61,914 nucleotides of DNA, taken from NCBI RefSeq assembly GCF_017115165.1, contig NZ_JABXKF010000024.1, positions 1 through 61,914 on the forward strand, in the 5' to 3' direction. The notes below the pieces were generated by a model. The model did not search any database. It was not told the DNA's origin and saw only the letters and a program-made list of their open reading frames with translations. This stretch comes from Nostoc sp. LPT (GTDB lineage Bacteria > Cyanobacteriota > Cyanobacteriia > Cyanobacteriales > Nostocaceae). This document shows, one piece after another, positions 1 through 8,043 of the stretch. The stretch's first letter is position 1. Every line of letters begins with the position of its first letter. A program made the translations under genes and the position numbers.

Positions 1-41
1 TGCTAGATGCAAGTTTTCAGCTTACCTGCTTTGTATACCAA

Positions 42-1265
42 TTAGATAGCTAGGGCAGTTATTTGATATGGTTCGTGTCCTAAACTCAGACCAAAGGCAT
101 CACCCAAGGAGTGGGCTGGATCGATAGAAACCATGCGAATTTTACGCTCAGGATGTTGTTGAGCCATAGCCCAACCAATCGCAGCTGCTACTATGGTCTT
201 GCCTACTCCACCTTTACCGCCAATTAGTAACAGGCGACGACCTTTGCTCAGAAAATCTCCAAAGCTAGGAGGAATTTTTTCAGGCCATTGAATTGGGAGT
301 GGATGAACAGGAGATAGCGGTTCAAGCTGAGGAATATGGATTTGGTTGATCAGATGGCTGAGGGCTACAATTCCCAAAGGCTCCTCATCTTGTTGTGGCA
401 TAATAAACATCGGCTTTCCGCTAGCAAGAGCCGTATACTGGCTGATGAGCGGTTGTTGTTCTTGGTAACGATCTGGGTCAGTCGCACTGGCAAGGACTTG
501 GTTAACAAACAACCCTCCGCAAGGAACCTGCATGGTTTGTAAGGCTTCTAGGAATCGTTTTGATTCCAACCAACTCATTGCTTCGGCGATCGCAACTAAC
601 AAACAAGCAGTATGGGTGGGATCTTGAAGCAGACGACGACCTTGCCACAGTTCAGCTTTCAGGGTTTGCAAAAATTCGTCAGCGCGATCGGGTGTGTAAC
701 TTCCAGCAAAGGTCTTGCTAATAAACCGATGCTTTTCTTGAAACAGTTCAAGAGAGTGGAGGAAAGTGTCTAAAAAGTCCATCAATCCAAACAAATTGAG
801 AGTATGACCACTAGGAGCCATATCTACTACTACTCGATCTACCTGTTGCTCCTTAAAAAGCCGTTGGATCTCTAACAAGCCCATCAACTCGTCTAGTCCA
901 GGCCAATTTAAATCCCAAACTGGAAGCAAGTCTTCTCCTTCAACAAAACTACCGCGCTCCACTAACAGTTCTAACACCTGACCATAACGTTCTTTAAACT
1001 CTTGTAGCAGACGCTTTGCATCCAACGCCCTTACTAGTAGATTGGGTAGTTCCGCTATGGGACGAGGAATGTCATCAACGCTAACTTGTAAGACATCTCC
1101 AAGAGAGTGAGCCGGATCGGTTGATATTAAAAGAATTTGCTCATTGACAAATTTCTGCGCCCAACGACATGCAAAGGTGCAGGAGATTGTCGTTTTTCCG
1201 ACTCCACCTTTGCCGCTAAACATAGCAAGGTGTAGGTTATCAAAAAGTTCCATCCCGTTTGTCAT
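42..1265 (-). CDS. ArsA/GET3-like ATPase, second domain truncated
   Basis: A 407-residue, probably cytosolic P-loop ATPase of the ArsA (arsenite-pump)/GET3 type. The first domain is complete: a deviant Walker A GKGGVGKTT near residue 20, the STDPAHSLGD switch I and a VVDMAPSGHT segment. A linker leads to a second Walker A (GGKGGVGKT, about residue 350) and a second DPAHSLGD, but the protein stops about 50 residues later, whereas two-domain ArsA proteins have a full second domain. The last few residues (ALAI) no longer look like the family, and the stop lies in an ATACCAATTA-type sequence that also occurs at 36574-36583. Arsenite-binding cysteines are not evident, so an anion-pump role is not supported and client targeting is equally possible. 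It is either a decaying gene or a 1.3-domain variant. No partner gene is visible on its left. Confidence 0.8.
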   Translation of the reverse strand: MTNGMELFDNLHLAMFSGKGGVGKTTISCTFACRWAQKFVNEQILLISTDPAHSLGDVLQVSVDDIPRPIAELPNLLVRALDAKRLLQEFKERYGQVLELLVERGSFVEGEDLLPVWDLNWPGLDELMGLLEIQRLFKEQQVDRVVVDMAPSGHTLNLFGLMDFLDTFLHSLELFQEKHRFISKTFAGSYTPDRADEFLQTLKAELWQGRRLLQDPTHTACLLVAIAEAMSWLESKRFLEALQTMQVPCGGLFVNQVLASATDPDRYQEQQPLISQYTALASGKPMFIMPQQDEEPLGIVALSHLINQIHIPQLEPLSPVHPLPIQWPEKIPPSFGDFLSKGRRLLLIGGKGGVGKTIVAAAIGWAMAQQHPERKIRMVSIDPAHSLGDAFGLSLGHEPYQITALAI

Positions 1266-1517
1266 TTCCGGCGTTTTAGGATAAAGTTACTACAGATTTT
1301 TGAAAGTTACTTAAGTAATTTTGCTGAATAAAGCTATTTAAAACCTTAATCTTTCACGGATGGGATTTACAAAACTTCTATCCTATAGGGTGGCGACAGG
1401 GAAAGCTTCACAAGAGAATGTGTAATTAATTTTGTTGAAGTCCTTACAAAGATTAGCCGAGGAACTATAACTGAGGGAAAGATTTAGCCAGAGGGTGTCC
1501 AAAGGTAAGGAGATAAG

Positions 1518-4500
1518 ATGGTTAACAGTTCTGAAGGCGATATAAATATTGGGTGTAATGTCCAAGGTATTTCTGAATACAACTTTTTTTCTGACATTAA
1601 GTCTGAGGACATTCATCCTTGTCCACTCAAAACAGACTCTCCCTACTTAGGACTAAAAACTTTTGAAATTAAAGATAAAGACAAATTTTTTGGTCGGGAA
1701 GAGTGGATTGCTAATCTGGGCGATCGCTTAAAAAAAGATAATATACTCTTGCTTTTAGGAGCATCAGACAGTGGCAAATCATCATTGATTCGGGCAGGCT
1801 TAATTCCTTATTTAGGATTTAATAAAAATTCATTAATTAATATAAGTTTTCACCCAGATGAAAATCCTTTTAAATCTATTTATCAGTGTCTGGCTTTTAC
1901 TTATGGTAAAAAATCGCAAATAGCCGATATTGCTCGAAAAATTAGAGAAGATTTGCTAATACAAATTGTCACATTCCTCAAACAAGATTATCAGTGCGTT
2001 CTAATTTTTATTGACCAATTTGAAGAACTATTTACGAAAACTCAAAAGCCGGAACGTGATAAATTTGTTGCTAGTCTCTTTCAACTGTTTCAGCAGCAGG
2101 ATAGTTCTGTCAAAATTGTTTTAACAATGCGATCTGATTTTTTGGATAGATTTAGTGAGTATCCTCAACTTGCGAAGATTCACGATCGCTATAGTTGTAT
2201 ACTCACTAGAATGAGCGATGGCGAATTAAAATTAGCGATCGCTGAACCTGCTGCTAGAAATGGCGTTACCTTTGAACAAGGATTAATTGAGCAAATTATT
2301 CATGATTTTCACCAACAAAATGATTATTTACCACTTCTGGCATACACCTTAGATATGCTGTGGGAAAGGGAAAATATTGCAAACCGGGTTCTGAAGACAA
2401 AGACTTATAAAGAACTAAAAGAGCAAACTTTTGGTTATTTAAGCGAACAAGCTAATCGATTTATTAATGCTAGTGTTGGATGGCACGATCGCCAGGAACA
2501 AGAGATTCAAAAGTTAAACCTTGCACTGACTGAATTAAAACTGCGCGAGCAATCTGCCAGGGTTTTGAATTTACTTCCTGTCCAACCACTAGAGGGTTTG
2601 GTGCTGGCAATTCAAACAATGGGTGAGAATCTAGAGAAATACCCAAACCAGCTTCTAGCTTCTGTTTTGGGAAGCTTAAAGGAAGCAATGAACACACCCA
2701 CAGAGACAAATAGCTTGCGCGGACACGAGCAAGAGGTGAATTGTGTAGCCTTTAGTCCTGATGGCAATTTTATTGCCAGTGGTAGTAGTGATTCTACGGT
2801 GTGCTTGTGGAATATCATTGGCAATCCTACTGCTCAATTTTTGTTGGGGCATGAGCAAGAGGTTAATTGTATAGCCTTTAGTCCTGATGGCAAGTTTATT
2901 GTTAGTGGCAGTATTGACGGAATTTTGTGTTTATGGGATTTACAAGGTAGTCTCATTACTCAACCGTGGCAGGGACATGAGGAAGGAATTATTTCCGTCG
3001 CCTTTAGCCCAAATGGCGATGGCTGCGCCAACCGCTCCGGGGTACGCATTGTCAGTGTTGGTTTTGACGGAACAGTGTGTTTGTGGGATTTACAAGGTAA
3101 CGCCATTACTCAACCCTGGCGCGGACACAAGGAAGGAGTTATTTCCGTCGCCTTTAGCCCAAATGGCGATCGTATTATCAGTGTTGGTTTTGACGGAACA
3201 GTGTGTTTGTGGGATTTACAAGGTAACACCATCACTCAACCCTGGCACAAACATCAGGCGAAAATTATTTGTGTCGCCTTTAGCCCTGATCGCAAGTTTA
3301 TTGTCAGTGGTAGTAGTGATTCTACAGTGCGGTTGTGGGACATACAAGGTAATCCCATCGGTCAACCTTGGCACGGGCATGAAGGACATGTAAATTCTGT
3401 AGCGTTTAGCCCTGATGGCAAGTTTATTATTAGTGGTAGCTGCGATCAAACAATACGCTTGTGGAATATCAATGGCAACCCCATCACTCAACCTTGGTAC
3501 GGACATGAAGGACAGGTTAATTCCCTAGCCTTTAGCCCCGATGGCAAGCTGATTGTCAGTGGTGGCGATCAAACTGTGCGTTTGTGGGAGCTACATCAAA
3601 TACTACAAGATCGGATCATCGGGCGATCGCAGCGCAAATATGAGAATTGGGTCAATTCTGTCGCCTTTAGCCCTGATGGTCAGTGGATTGTCAGTGCCAG
3701 CAATGATTCGACAATCCGCTTGTGGGATATTAAGGGCAACCCGATCACTCAACCTTGGCGCGGACATGAAAAAGAAGTTAATTCTGTCGCCTTTAGCCCT
3801 GATGGTCAGTGGATTGTCAGTGCCAGCAATGATTCGACAATCCGCTTGTGGGATATTAAGGGCAACCCGATCACTCAACCTTGGCGCGGACATGAAAAAG
3901 AAGTTAATTCTGTCGCCTTTAGCCCTGATGGTCAGTGGATTGTCAGTGCCAGCAATGATTCGACAATCCGCTTGTGGGATATTAAGGGCAACCCGATCAC
4001 TCAACCTTGGCGCGGACATGAAAAAGAAGTTAATTCTGTCGCCTTTAGCCCTGATGGTCAGTGGATTGTCAGTGCCAGCAATGATTCGACAATCCGCTTG
4101 TGGGATATTAAGGGCAACCCGATCACTCAACCTTGGCGCGGACATGAAAAAGAAGTTAATTCTGTCGCCTTTAGCCCTGATGGTCAGTGGATTGTCAGTG
4201 CCAGCAATGATTCGACAATCCGCTTGTGGGATATTAAGGGCAACCCGATCACTCAACCTTGGCGCGGACATGAAAAAGAAGTTAATTCTGTCGCCTTTAG
4301 CCCTGATGGTCAGTGGATTGTCAGTGCCAGCAATGATTCGACAATCCGCTTGTGGGATATTAAGGGCAACCCGATCACTCAACCTTGGCGCGGGCATGAG
4401 TATTGGGTAAATTCCGCAGCTTTTAGCCCTGATGCTAAACTGATTGCCAGTGGTAGTCTTGATGGAACAGTGCGCTTGTGGAACTGTGGGTGGCAAAAAT

Positions 4501-4775
4501 GGTTGCAAGTTTGCTGCAACAGGTTACATTATCATCCCGTCTTTCAAAATCTTGAAAATGGCAGTGATGTAGAAATTGCCCACCAAACTTGTCAAAAATA
4601 TGTATGGAATCCACAATGCCCTAAACAATTGAACAACCAAGGTGCAGCAAAGCTAAAAGAGAAAGCTTTTTTAGCAGCTTTGGAGGACTTTAACCAAGCA
4701 GTTCAACTTAATTTCACATCGCACTGGAAACATCCCCTTGCTTGGCAATCAGTACCCACAGAGAACCCAGGGTAA
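1518..4775 (+). CDS. nSTAND-type NTPase with 14 WD40 repeats
   Basis: A 1085-residue protein in a signal-transducing STAND-like ATPase architecture. After a short GDINIG-type N-terminus comes an nSTAND1-like NTPase: PYLGLKTFE and FFGRE near residues 42-61, Walker A GASDSGKSS at 81-89, Walker B IFIDQFEELF near 160. WD40 repeats follow from about residue 395 to 985. I count 14, enough for two seven-bladed propellers, and repeats 8-13 are identical. The ATG at 1518 has AAGGAG just upstream. After the propellers the protein enters what looks like one TPR helix pair (LNNQGAAKLKEKAF) and then ends in unrelated residues, so the original C-terminus is probably lost. Family knowledge suggests a sensor or scaffold whose propellers bind a ligand and whose NTPase switches on oligomerisation. 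The effector, if any, is missing or encoded elsewhere. It overlaps the following gene fragment by 34 bp. Confidence 0.9.
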   Translation: MVNSSEGDINIGCNVQGISEYNFFSDIKSEDIHPCPLKTDSPYLGLKTFEIKDKDKFFGREEWIANLGDRLKKDNILLLLGASDSGKSSLIRAGLIPYLGFNKNSLINISFHPDENPFKSIYQCLAFTYGKKSQIADIARKIREDLLIQIVTFLKQDYQCVLIFIDQFEELFTKTQKPERDKFVASLFQLFQQQDSSVKIVLTMRSDFLDRFSEYPQLAKIHDRYSCILTRMSDGELKLAIAEPAARNGVTFEQGLIEQIIHDFHQQNDYLPLLAYTLDMLWERENIANRVLKTKTYKELKEQTFGYLSEQANRFINASVGWHDRQEQEIQKLNLALTELKLREQSARVLNLLPVQPLEGLVLAIQTMGENLEKYPNQLLASVLGSLKEAMNTPTETNSLRGHEQEVNCVAFSPDGNFIASGSSDSTVCLWNIIGNPTAQFLLGHEQEVNCIAFSPDGKFIVSGSIDGILCLWDLQGSLITQPWQGHEEGIISVAFSPNGDGCANRSGVRIVSVGFDGTVCLWDLQGNAITQPWRGHKEGVISVAFSPNGDRIISVGFDGTVCLWDLQGNTITQPWHKHQAKIICVAFSPDRKFIVSGSSDSTVRLWDIQGNPIGQPWHGHEGHVNSVAFSPDGKFIISGSCDQTIRLWNINGNPITQPWYGHEGQVNSLAFSPDGKLIVSGGDQTVRLWELHQILQDRIIGRSQRKYENWVNSVAFSPDGQWIVSASNDSTIRLWDIKGNPITQPWRGHEKEVNSVAFSPDGQWIVSASNDSTIRLWDIKGNPITQPWRGHEKEVNSVAFSPDGQWIVSASNDSTIRLWDIKGNPITQPWRGHEKEVNSVAFSPDGQWIVSASNDSTIRLWDIKGNPITQPWRGHEKEVNSVAFSPDGQWIVSASNDSTIRLWDIKGNPITQPWRGHEKEVNSVAFSPDGQWIVSASNDSTIRLWDIKGNPITQPWRGHEYWVNSAAFSPDAKLIASGSLDGTVRLWNCGWQKWLQVCCNRLHYHPVFQNLENGSDVEIAHQTCQKYVWNPQCPKQLNNQGAAKLKEKAFLAALEDFNQAVQLNFTSHWKHPLAWQSVPTENPG
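3021..3044. repeat. 24-bp in-frame insertion in WD40 repeat 3
   Basis: Compared with the neighbouring blade (NGDRIISVG), blade 3 reads NGD-GCANRSGV-RIVSVG. Removing 24 bp restores GGCGAT-CGCATT, a HIP1-like site. The inserted GC-rich segment (GGCTGCGCCAACC...) resembles the short repeats scattered elsewhere in the window, such as 23430-23460 and 60235-60265. It adds eight residues without breaking the frame. Confidence 0.65.
3654..4393. repeat. Six identical 126-bp tandem repeats (WD40 blades 8-13)
   Basis: The landmark TCGCCTTTAGCCCTGATGG recurs at 3661, 3787, 3913, 4039, 4165 and 4291, exactly 126 bp (42 codons) apart, and I see no base differences inside the repeated block. Because 126 is divisible by three, every reading frame stays open through it, producing long spurious frames on both strands. 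The array indicates very recent expansion or ongoing homogenisation of single propeller blades. Confidence 0.95.
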
Positions 4776-5230
4776 ATACATCCGTGACAGAGGTAATAAA
4801 CTGCGATCGCTCTGTTGATTTCTATAGGCAAGCACTTGCTTTTGAACTCGTTTCTAACATCATTGTTGAAGGACAGGATTACAGCGACCTAGAAGGTGTA
4901 ACTGGGGCAAAAATTCGCATTGTCACCTTGCGATTAGGAGATGAACTCACGTTAATGGAGTATCTCAACATTGAGAGAAAATCCAACCCCAGCGATTCGC
5001 AAAGCAATGACCTGTGGTTTCAACATCTGGCAATTGTAATGAGTGACATGGATCGTGCTTATGCACAAGTGCGTTCATTTCCCATTGAACCCATTTCAGT
5101 TGCGCCGCAGACAATACCACCTGATAATGAAGCATCTGGTGGTGTCCGTGCCTTCAAGTTTAAAGACCCTGATGGACATGATTTAGAGTTAATTTGCTTT
5201 CCTCCTGACAAAGGAAAAGATAAGATGTAG
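4742..5230 (+). pseudogene. Glyoxalase/VOC-family gene fragment
   Basis: About 150 residues resembling a vicinal-oxygen-chelate (glyoxalase/bleomycin-resistance) module: CDRSVDFYRQALAFELVS at the N-terminus, an internal LWFQHLAIVMSDMDRAYA repeat of the fold, and a terminal KDPDGHDLELI motif. Homology appears to begin only at the CDRSVDFY segment. The upstream residues (STHREPRVN) look foreign, the only starts are a TTG at 4742 or a GTG at 4784, no ribosome site is visible, and the frame begins inside the end of the WD40 gene. The C-terminus stops right after the first VOC module. I read it as a remnant joined to the truncated WD40 gene by a deletion around 4720-4800. A short functional VOC protein started at 4784 cannot be excluded. 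Confidence 0.6.
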
Positions 5231-5336
5231 GTGAAATCATTGCTGCTGAAAGAAGAAACTAACTAGTGACTACCGATATGGTTGGATTTGTCTAGCGTTT
5301 ATAGCGATCGCTAATTAATAAAATCATCACTATCCA

Positions 5337-5675
5337 ATGGCAGGACTAAATAACCAAAAAACCAATTCTCAAAACAGATTATCACTGGTTTCTTCAGTTT
5401 ACGAAAAAAGCCAAGTTACTCAGATTCGTCTGCGGATACATATTCCCAAATGCTATCTGCAAGCACCCGTGATTTCGCAGTTAATTTCTACTTATGGCTT
5501 GGTAGTTAATATTACCAACGCTATGCTACAACCAAATGCAGATGCAGAAGGATGCTTTGACATTGAACTGCGGGGAACAGTGCCACAAATTGCTAGCGGT
5601 TTAGCTTACCTAGAATCCTTGAATATTAGAATTGTGGGCAAGCCGAATGCTGACGGCGATAGTTGGTTTTACTGA
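5337..5675 (+). CDS. NIL-domain protein
   Basis: A 112-residue soluble protein. After about 30 variable residues it carries one NIL (ferredoxin-like) domain: TQIRLRIHIPKCYLQAPVIS, then LISTYGLVVNITNAML, and a closing GCFDIELRGT plus YLESLNIRIV. NIL domains form the C-terminus of MetN methionine importers and also occur alone or with ferredoxins in cyanobacteria, where they are thought to sense or bind sulfur compounds or amino acids. It lies end-to-end (6 bp) with a convergent Crp-family regulator and close to cysE/cysK, which fits a sulfur-related role, but the ligand is unknown. The ATG at 5337 is the only good start. Confidence 0.75.
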   Translation: MAGLNNQKTNSQNRLSLVSSVYEKSQVTQIRLRIHIPKCYLQAPVISQLISTYGLVVNITNAMLQPNADAEGCFDIELRGTVPQIASGLAYLESLNIRIVGKPNADGDSWFY

Positions 5676-5681
5676 AATAAT

Positions 5682-6272
5682 TTAAATTTCATAGTACCAA
5701 ATTTCTTCTTCTCGCAACACAATTCGATGTAGAGAAAGACGATTAATCAAGCCCTCTTGCTCAAACTGCCCAAGAATACGAGTGATAGTCACACGAGTTG
5801 AACCGAGCATTTCCGCCAGGTCTTCATGAGTCAGACGCATATCTATTAAACGTCCCTTCTCAACTTCCGAACCAAACTTTTTGGATAACCATGCCAATAG
5901 CTTGATGAGCATAGTATCGACTTTTTTATGGCTACGAATGATCGTCAATTCTTGAGCCTGTTGGATATGGGCAAGTAGAGTTTCTGTTAGTTCAGTCCAC
6001 TCCTCTATAGGTAAAACTGTTGCCTCCACTTTAGTTAGGCATTCCATCTGATAAGGTTCTAATTTTGACAAACTCTTACCAACGACATCTCCAGGTCCCC
6101 ACAATCCTAGAGCAACAGTTGTACCATCTTCCAGATAACTAAAAGTTCTCACAAAACCCGTTTCAATCTTCCAAAGGTCGTTATGATGCTCTGGTAGAAA
6201 TGACCTACGGGCAAAAAGTTGCTTAGTATTGTTACTGTTTGAACTAGAGAAGCTTGTGTACAAAGACACCAT
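5682..6272 (-). CDS. Crp/Fnr-family transcription regulator
   Basis: A 196-residue regulator with a cyclic-nucleotide-binding-like beta-roll in the first half (FVRTFSYLEDGTTVALGLWG, GDVVGKSL) and a winged helix-turn-helix near residues 145-180 (LTHEDLAEMLGSTRVTITR). The phosphate-binding RXS signature for cAMP is not evident, so it probably senses something else or acts ligand-free. Its neighbours are a NIL-domain protein and cysE. In Synechococcus a Crp-family protein, CysR, controls sulfur genes, so a CysR-like role is a reasonable inference, not proven. It is transcribed leftward, in the same direction as cysE but 330 bp away. Confidence 0.8.
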   Translation of the reverse strand: MVSLYTSFSSSNSNNTKQLFARRSFLPEHHNDLWKIETGFVRTFSYLEDGTTVALGLWGPGDVVGKSLSKLEPYQMECLTKVEATVLPIEEWTELTETLLAHIQQAQELTIIRSHKKVDTMLIKLLAWLSKKFGSEVEKGRLIDMRLTHEDLAEMLGSTRVTITRILGQFEQEGLINRLSLHRIVLREEEIWYYEI

Positions 6273-6603
6273 ATTATATAAAACTATTCTCCGATAAATG
6301 AACCGTAGTATTATATTTATATCAGGTTCTAAGAACCTATGGGTATTTTAAAGAGGGGAGAGAGAAGTAGGGGAGCAGAGAGGCAGGGGAGACAAGGGAA
6401 CAAGGTGACAAGGTGACTAAAGTTAGAACTTGCAACAAGTCTTTCCCTTCCCCTTGTCCCCAATTCTCCTTGTCCCCAAGTCTCTTTTCAATGCCCAATG
6501 CCTTTCAGGAGTGCCTCGGCTTAGAGTGCTGAGTGGGGAATCTCACTTCTTTACTCAGCACTCGGAACTCAAAACTCGAAACTGTTTTGCCCCATTCCCT
6601 AAA
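6273..6603. other. Intergenic: short tandem repeats
   Basis: No gene seen. Between about 6350 and 6500 there are short purine-rich strings (GGGAACAAGGTGACAAGGTGAC) followed by their pyrimidine-rich counterpart (CCCTTCCCCTTGTCCCC), which could fold back on each other. Such heptamer-like repeats are common in Nostoc intergenic DNA. The AT-rich stretch 6275-6330 probably holds the promoter of the leftward Crp-family gene. Confidence 0.5.
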
Positions 6604-7329
6604 TTAAATTCCCGCACCATCAAGAAAATCTTCAATCATCCCATCAGATTTGCTCTTAGGGTTGTCGGTTAATTCGTCGCCAACCTCTGTTGAGGACAAA
6701 CTTGATTGATCTTCTAATTGCTCAAACTGTTTCTCTAGAGACTTGACGCGTTCAAATAAAGCGCGGATTACTTCAGCTTCTACGTCGCGTACTTTATCAT
6801 GATCCAGAACATTGCTATTTAAGTTGTTCTGACGAGTTACGCGCCCTGGAATCCCAACTACTGTAGTGTTACTAGGGACATCTCGTAGCACCACAGAACC
6901 AGCTCCAATACGGACGCGATCGCCAATTTGAATATTTCCCAATACTTTCGCACCCGCTCCCACAACCACATGAGAGCCTAAAGTTGGATGGCGTTTACCG
7001 CTTTCTTTCCCAGTCCCGCCAAGGGTGACACCTTGATAAATCAGAGCATAATCCCCTACGATCGCAGTCTCACCAATCACTACTCCCATGCCGTGATCGA
7101 TAAACACTCCCTGACCAATTAATGCCCCAGGATGAATTTCAATTCCGGTAAAAAACCTACTAAGATGAGAGATGAATCTTGGTATGAAGGGAATTCCAAT
7201 TTTATACAGCCAGTGCGCCAATCGATGAAACACTAGAGCTTGGAGTCCAGGGTAACAGAACAATACTTCTAGCCAGTTACGGGCTGCTGGGTCACGCTCA
7301 AAAATGGTTCGCAAATCAGTTAGTAGCAT
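6604..7329 (-). CDS. cysE: Serine O-acetyltransferase
   Basis: A 241-residue CysE that makes O-acetylserine from serine and acetyl-CoA, the first step of cysteine synthesis. The N-terminal helical part (DPAARNWLEVLFCYPGLQAL, HRLAHWLY) is followed by left-handed beta-helix hexapeptides with the hallmark HPGALIGQGVFIDHGMGVVI, QGVTLGGTGK and KRHPTLG. A charged extension of roughly 60 residues follows PSNTTVVGIPGRV. The C-terminus of CysE normally docks into CysK, but here it is an acidic/serine-rich tail ending LDGAGI; the terminal Ile matches the residue needed for CysK docking. It is divergent from the Rrf2-cysK pair across 228 bp. Confidence 0.95.
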   Translation of the reverse strand: MLLTDLRTIFERDPAARNWLEVLFCYPGLQALVFHRLAHWLYKIGIPFIPRFISHLSRFFTGIEIHPGALIGQGVFIDHGMGVVIGETAIVGDYALIYQGVTLGGTGKESGKRHPTLGSHVVVGAGAKVLGNIQIGDRVRIGAGSVVLRDVPSNTTVVGIPGRVTRQNNLNSNVLDHDKVRDVEAEVIRALFERVKSLEKQFEQLEDQSSLSSTEVGDELTDNPKSKSDGMIEDFLDGAGI

Positions 7330-7557
7330 ACTCTGTTGAGATTTTTGTTGGTAAGTGAGGCTCTGAAAACAGAAACTCAGGATAATTCCCAGAAAAAGAT
7401 CGAGTCCTTTATAGGAATTGTGTCATTTCAAAATCTACGGTAAGTCGATAGATTATAGTGTTTTTGTGGGTAATAAGTGGGATGCTATCACATTCCACAG
7501 TTGAAAAAAATTAATTTCGCATAAACTGCGATAAGTCCCTAAATTCACCGTAGTATA
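7330..7557. promoter_or_regulatory. Divergent control region between cysE and rrf2-cysK
   Basis: 228 bp hold the promoters of both cysE (leftward) and the Rrf2-cysK unit (rightward). Inverted heptamers CTACGGT (7435-7441) and ACCGTAG (7547-7553) lie towards the two genes, the second just before the regulator. They are candidate operator halves for the adjacent Rrf2 or Crp regulator. This is suggestive only. Confidence 0.35.
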
Positions 7558-8025
7558 TTGAGTACAGTCTTGAATAGCCAAAACTACGCTCTCTTGGATC
7601 TGTCTTCCAAAGTGGAATACGCGCTGCTGGCACTCTTAGAGCTAGCAAGCCACCACGGGAAAAAACTTCCTCTAACCATGAGCGAGATCGTTGCCAAGCA
7701 ACCCATACCTGAGCGCTATCTGGAACAAATTTTGACCAACCTCCGGCGTGCTGGTGTGGTGCAGAGTCAACGCGGCTCTAAAGGAGGTTTCGTTTTAGTT
7801 CGTGAACCTTGGCAGATTACAATACTTGAAATTGTCACTTTGGTCGAAGGCGAGCGGAAAGAGAAAGATACCTCTAACTCTTCCACTCTAGAAAAGACTC
7901 TGATACATGAAGTTTGGGAGCAAGCTAACGCTGCCTCAATTGAAGTTTTGGGTCGTTATACACTCCAAAACTTGTGCGACGAAAGAGAAACTCGCGCCCA
8001 GCAGAGTCCAATGTATTATATTTAG
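7558..8025 (+). CDS. Rrf2-family regulator, CymR-like
   Basis: A 155-residue Rrf2 winged-helix repressor: LSSKVEYALLALLELASHHG, then PIPERYLEQILTNLRRAGVV and QSQRGSKGGFVL. Only one cysteine is present (NLCDE), so the three-cysteine Fe-S site of IscR is absent. This matches CymR, the Rrf2 repressor of cysteine metabolism in Bacillus that acts in complex with CysK. The listed start is a TTG at 7558, but Rrf2 proteins normally begin at the residues encoded from the in-frame TTG at 7594 (LDLSSKVEYA), so that is probably the real start. cysK follows after 18 bp, surely in the same transcript. The inferred role is repression of cysteine synthesis genes, perhaps gated by CysK. Confidence 0.85.
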   Translation: MSTVLNSQNYALLDLSSKVEYALLALLELASHHGKKLPLTMSEIVAKQPIPERYLEQILTNLRRAGVVQSQRGSKGGFVLVREPWQITILEIVTLVEGERKEKDTSNSSTLEKTLIHEVWEQANAASIEVLGRYTLQNLCDERETRAQQSPMYYI

Positions 8026-8043
8026 ACACGACGGAGTACCCAC

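Noticed and set aside
3603..4508. Long open frames on both strands through the WD40 repeat block
   Set aside because: The 126-bp repeat is divisible by three, so all frames stay open; the translations are repeated low-complexity strings and the WD40 frame explains the sequence.
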